A DNA stretch of 64,000 nucleotides, from NCBI GenBank assembly GCA_036971475.1, contig JBAIZL010000005.1, positions 66,345,155 to 66,409,154 of the forward strand. Direction: 5' to 3'. Each line of letters starts with the position of its first letter. Positions within the stretch are counted from its first letter, which is position 1. This document shows, in pieces, positions 59,590 through 64,000 of this stretch. Source of the DNA: Prosapia bicincta (Eukaryota > Arthropoda > Insecta > Hemiptera > Cercopidae). The notes under the pieces are model-generated. The model was not told the origin of the DNA, ran no database searches, and worked only from the letters and a program-made list of their open reading frames with translations. The position numbers were made by a program, and so were the translations under genes.

Positions 59590-62500
59590 ATATAACACGT
59601 AGATCTATTTATGATCACAATAGATGTTTTTTTATGGCACGGATCTACTTGAGGAAATCTCTCCTGCACACATTCTCAATACATTCCCTCAGGAAGGCGA
59701 ATATCCCTACAAGGGTGTATAAAGGTAGATCTCTTGTGATGGTGGTTGAAGGACCTTTTTATAACACCGATCTACTTGAGGAATGCTCTCCTGCACGAAT
59801 GTTGATACATCCTCAGTGCCAGGAAATCCTTATATCTCTTTCCTTACAATTACTTCATTACATTCCCTCTGATCCTACAAGGCAAATATTCTACAAGGTT
59901 GTATAAAGGTAGATCTCTTGTGATGGTGGTTGAAGGACCTCCTTATAACTCCGATCTACTTGAGGAATGCTCTCCTGCACGAATGTTTATACATCTTCAG
60001 TGCCAGGAAATCCTTATATCTCTTTCCTTACAATTACTTCATTACATTCCCTCTGATCCTACAAGGCAAATATTCTACAAGGTTGTATAAAGGTAGATCT
60101 CCTGTGATGGCGGTTGAAGGACCTTTTTATAACTCCGATCTACTTGAGGAATGCTCTCCTGCACGAATGTTTATACATCTTCAGTGCCAGGAAATCCTTA
60201 TATCTCTTTCCTTATAGTTACTTCATTACATTCCCTCTGATCCTACAAGGCAAATATCCTACAAGGGTGTATAACGGTAAATCCCCTGTGATGGCGGTTG
60301 AAGGACCTTTTTATAACTCCGATCTACTTGAGGAATGCTCTCCTGCACGAATGTTTATACATCTTCAGTGCCAGGAAATCCTTATATCTCTTTCCTTACA
60401 ATTACTTCATTACATTCCCTCTGATCCTACAAGGCAAATATCCTACAAGGGTGTATAACGGTAAGTCCCCTGTGATGGTGGTTGAAGGACCTTTTTATAA
60501 CTCCGATCTACTTGAGGAATGCTCTCCTGCACGAATGTTGATACATCTTCAGTGCCAGGAAATCCTTATATCTATTTCCTTACAATTACTTCATTACATT
60601 CCCTCTGATCCTACAAGGCAAATATCCTACAAGGGTGTATAACGGTAAATCCCCTGTGATGGTGGTTGAAGGACCTTTTTATAACTCCGATCTACTTGAG
60701 GAATGCTCTCCTGCACGAATGTTGATACATCTTCAGTGCCAGGAAATCCTTATATCTCTTTCCTTACAATTACTTCATTACATTCCCTCTGATCCTACAA
60801 GGCAAATATAATACAAGGGTGTATAACGGTAAATCTCCTGTGATGGTGAATGAAGGACCTCCTTATAACTCCGATTTACTTGAGGAATGCTCTCATGCAC
60901 GAATGTTTATACATCCTCAGTGCCAGGAAATCCTTATATCTCTTTCCTTACAATTACTTCATTACATTCCCTCTGATCCTACAAGACAAATATAATACAA
61001 GGGTGTATAACGGTAAATCTCTTGTGATGGTGGTTGAAGGACCTCCTTATAACTCCGATCTACTTGAGGAATGCTCTTCTGCACGAATGTTTATACATCT
61101 TCAGTGCCAGGAAATCCTTATATCTCTTTCCTTATAGTTACTTCATTACATTCCCTCTGATCCTACAAGGCAAATATCCTACCAGGGTGTATAACGGTAA
61201 ATCTCCTGTGATGGTGGTTGAAGGACCTCCTTATAACTCCGATCTACTTGAGGAATGATCTCCTGCACGAATGTTGATACATCCTCAGTGCCAGGAAATC
61301 CTTATATCTCTTTCCTTATAGTTACTTCATTACATTCCCTCTGATCCTACAAGACAAATATTCTACAAGGTTGTATAAAGGTAGATATCTTGTGATGGTG
61401 GTTGAAGGACCTTTTATAACTCCGATCTACTTGAGGAATGCTTTTCTGCACGAATGTTGATACATCTTCAGTGCTAGGAAATCCTTATATCTCTTTCCTT
61501 ACAATTACTTCATTACATTACCTCTGATCCTACAAGGCAAATATCCTACCAGGGTGTATAAAGGTATATCTCCTGTGATGGTGGTTGAAGGACCTTTTTA
61601 TAACTCCGATCTACTTGAGGAATGCTCTCCTGCACGAATGTTGATACATCCTCAGTGCCAGGAAATCCTTATATCTCTTTCCTTACAATTACTTCATTAC
61701 ATTACCTCTGATCCTACAAGGCGAATATCCTACCAGGGTGTATAAAGGTATATCTCCTGTGATGGTGGTTGAAGGACCTTTTTATAACTCCGATCTACTT
61801 GAGGAATGCTCTCCTGCACGAATGTTGATACATCTTCAGTGCTAGGAAATCCTTATATCTCTTTCCTTACAATTACTTCATTACATTACCTCTGATCCTA
61901 CAAGGCGAATATCCTACCAGGGTGTATAAAGGTATATCTCCTGTGATGGTGGTTGAAGGACCTTTTTATAACTCCGATCTACTTGAGGAATGCTCTCCTG
62001 CACGAATGTTGATACATCCTCAGTGCCAGGAAATCCTTATATCTCTTTCCTTACAATTACTTCATTACATTCCCTCTGATCCTACAAGGCAAATATCCTA
62101 CCAGGGTGTATAAAGGTATATCTCCTGTGATGGTGGTTGAAGGACCTTTTTATAACTCCGATCTACTTGAGGAATGCTCTCCTGCACGAATGTTGATACA
62201 TCTTCAGTGCTAGGAAATCCTTATATCTCTTTCCTTACAATTACTTCATTACATTACCTCTGATCCTACAAGGCGAATATCCTACCAGGGTGTATAAAGG
62301 TATATCTCCTGTGATGGTGGTTGAAGGACCTTTTTATAACTCCGATCTACTTGAGGAATGCTCTCCTGCACGAATGTTGATACATCCTCAGTGCCAGGAA
62401 ATCCTTATATCTCTTTCCTTACAATTACTTCATTACATTCCCTCTGATCCTACAAGGCAAATATCCTACAAGGGTGTATAACGGTAAATCTCCTGTGATG

Positions 62501-63275
62501 GTGGTTGAAGGACCTCCTTATAACTCCGATCTACTTGAGGAATGCTCTCCTGCACGAATGTTGATACATCCTCAGTGCCAGGAAATCCTTATATCTCTTT
62601 CCTTACAATTACTTCATTACATTCCCTCTGATCCTACAAGGCAAATATCCTACAAGGGTGTATAACGGTAAATCTCCTGTGATGGTGTTTGAAGGACCTC
62701 CTTATAACTCCGATCTACTTGAGGAATGCTCTCCTGCACGAATGTTGATACATCTTCAGTGCTAGGAAATCATTATATCTCTTTCCTTACAATTACTTCA
62801 TTACATTCCCTCTGATCCTACAAGGCAAATATCCTACAAGGGTGTATAACGGTAAATCTCCTGTGATGGTGGTTGAAGGACCTCCTTATAACTCCGATCT
62901 ACTTGAGGAATGCTCTCCTGCACGAATGTTGATACATCCTCAGTGCCAGGAAATCCTTATATCTCTTTCCTTAAAATTACTTCATTACATTCCCTCTGAT
63001 CCTACAAGACAAATATTCTACAAGGTTGTATAAAGGTAGATATCTTGTGATGGTGGTTGAAGGACCTTTTATAACTCCGATCTACTTGAGGAATGCTTTT
63101 CTGCACGAATGTTGATACATCTTCAGTGCCAGGAAATCCTTATATCTCTTTCCTTACAATTACTTCATTACATTCCCTCTGATCCTACAAGACAAATATT
63201 CTACAAGGTTGTATAAAGGTAGATATCTTGTGATGGTAGTTAAAGGACCTTTTTATAACTCCGATCTACTCAAGG
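59590..63275. repeat. 184-bp satellite array, about 20 units
   Basis: Period 184, seen in the repeated GATCTACTTGAGGAATGCTC, AGTGCCAGGAAATCCTTATA and CATTACATTCCCTCTGATCC. The first unit has a large internal deletion. Variation includes AAAGGTAGATCT, ACGGTAAATCTC or AAAGGTATATCTC after GTGTAT, and GTGCCAGG versus GTGCTAGG. From about 61.4 to 62.5 kb two unit types alternate, giving a 368-bp dimer. A 60-codon open stretch recurs in most units, but 184 is not a multiple of three and there is no start or splice context, so it is not a gene. Confidence 0.96.
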
Positions 63276-63440
63276 TTTTCAACCCTGCACTCTTTGTGAC
63301 ATACAACCAGTGAAATTAGATCACTACATCCCTATCTTTACTTTCTTCTCATTATATTCCCTTTGATATGCCAATGTCCCACGAGTGTATAGGATTGCGG
63401 TAGGAGGATATTCTTATGATCCTAATCTACTTCAAGGATC
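63276..63440. repeat. Strongly diverged edge unit of the 184-bp array
   Basis: Words such as CTGCACTCTTTGTGACATAC, CATTATATTCCCTTTGATATG, GTGTATAGGATTGCGGTAGG and CTAATCTACTTCAAGG follow the order of the 184-bp unit with many changes. This is expected of an array edge that escapes homogenisation. Confidence 0.65.
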
Positions 63441-64000
63441 TGACCAGGAACAGACAATTAATCAAGACCATTAGGGCTTATGTTTTACCTTCTTATGTGC
63501 ACAGGATATTCTATCACGTGGTCTGAATGTTTAAACCCTCTCCCAAAAAAAACTAGGAAAGTCTTGTGATCAGTTTTCTTATTGGAATTATTTAGTTTAT
63601 TTTGTAAAATAGAAATACTACTTTATTTTAATCATAATAAATAATTCAAAGTTGTTTTATCATAAAGTTAATTTATAATCAAATGTAAAATATATTAAGT
63701 GTAGAGTTTAAACCATACCTTAAATCACAGTAGCAGTGACCTTTTGTATGCTAAGACGAGTATTTACACTGCTTCTATGACCTTTTCGCAAGCATAGGAT
63801 AGCGAAGGTATGTAAACACTGATACCATGAGGTAATGACCATAACACTTTCCTTGTGGAATAAATCAAAGGATGATGAAGTAGACATGCTGTCGGAAGTA
63901 GTTCCTTCCTAAAATGATCTGACGCACAACCTTTTTGACTAACGATAAGAAAGGTAACATAAAATAAAAGTAAGACAAATGAAAGGACATTGACGCCCTG
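63441..64000. other. AT-rich DNA at the right end
   Basis: ATTTACACTGCTTCTATGAC and related words (63,750-63,830, GTATGCTAAGACG / GCATAGGATAGCG, then ACACTG) suggest a weak direct duplication of about 60 bp. No gene is seen before the window ends. Confidence 0.4.

Noticed and set aside
59634..63033. Repeated 60-114-codon frames (VMVVEGPFYNSDLLEECSPA type)
   Set aside because: They are successive readings of a 184-bp satellite. The period is not a multiple of three, stops recur, and start codons are inconsistent, so a tandem-repeat protein is not plausible.

Overview
ORGANISM. The window is nuclear DNA of a metazoan, most likely an arthropod and probably an insect. It is AT-rich and has long CA/TA microsatellites, several satellite arrays, a 5'-truncated non-LTR retrotransposon with an I-type RNase H end, a mariner-family relic, pogo/Tigger-like relics and foldback elements. 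The species cannot be named from the sequence. No intact host protein-coding gene could be supported on either strand, and no rRNA or confident tRNA gene was seen. LAYOUT. 1-1.1 kb holds a degenerate 29-bp minisatellite in two blocks. 1.1-11.2 kb is mostly unexplained AT-rich DNA with a (CA)n tract, a deleted pogo/Tigger-like element (5.03-5.70 kb) and a doubtful exon-like patch (8.3-8.6 kb). From about 11.2 to 58.9 kb the sequence consists of three direct, diverged copies of one non-coding macro-repeat, recognised by conserved islands that recur in the same order (named here A, B, C, D, E). Copy 1 is about 11.2-34.6 kb, copy 2 about 34.6-44.7 kb and copy 3 about 44.8-58.9 kb. Once the copy-specific insertions are subtracted, the spacing between equivalent islands falls to roughly 10-11 kb. 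Copy 1 carries a 46-bp satellite (12.56-16.44 kb), a three-unit 171-bp repeat and an 8.6-kb satellite of 151/160-bp units (22.96-31.61 kb) whose left edge lies in a mariner-family transposase relic. Copy 2 carries the retrotransposon (35.69-36.87 kb, perfect 12-bp target duplication). Copy 3 carries an extra duplicated C segment and most of the palindromes. After copy 3 lies a 184-bp satellite of about 20 units (59.6-63.3 kb) with a dimeric 368-bp higher-order pattern in part of it. HOW IT FITS TOGETHER. No pathway or operon can be assigned. The main result is structural: a tandem non-coding macro-repeat in which islands of about 100-300 bp are visibly more conserved than the DNA between them and share short motifs with each other. 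They could be repeated enhancer-like elements, parts of a repeated non-coding transcript, or simply segments kept alike by gene conversion. All similarities were found by reading; no alignment or database search was run, and island boundaries are approximate.
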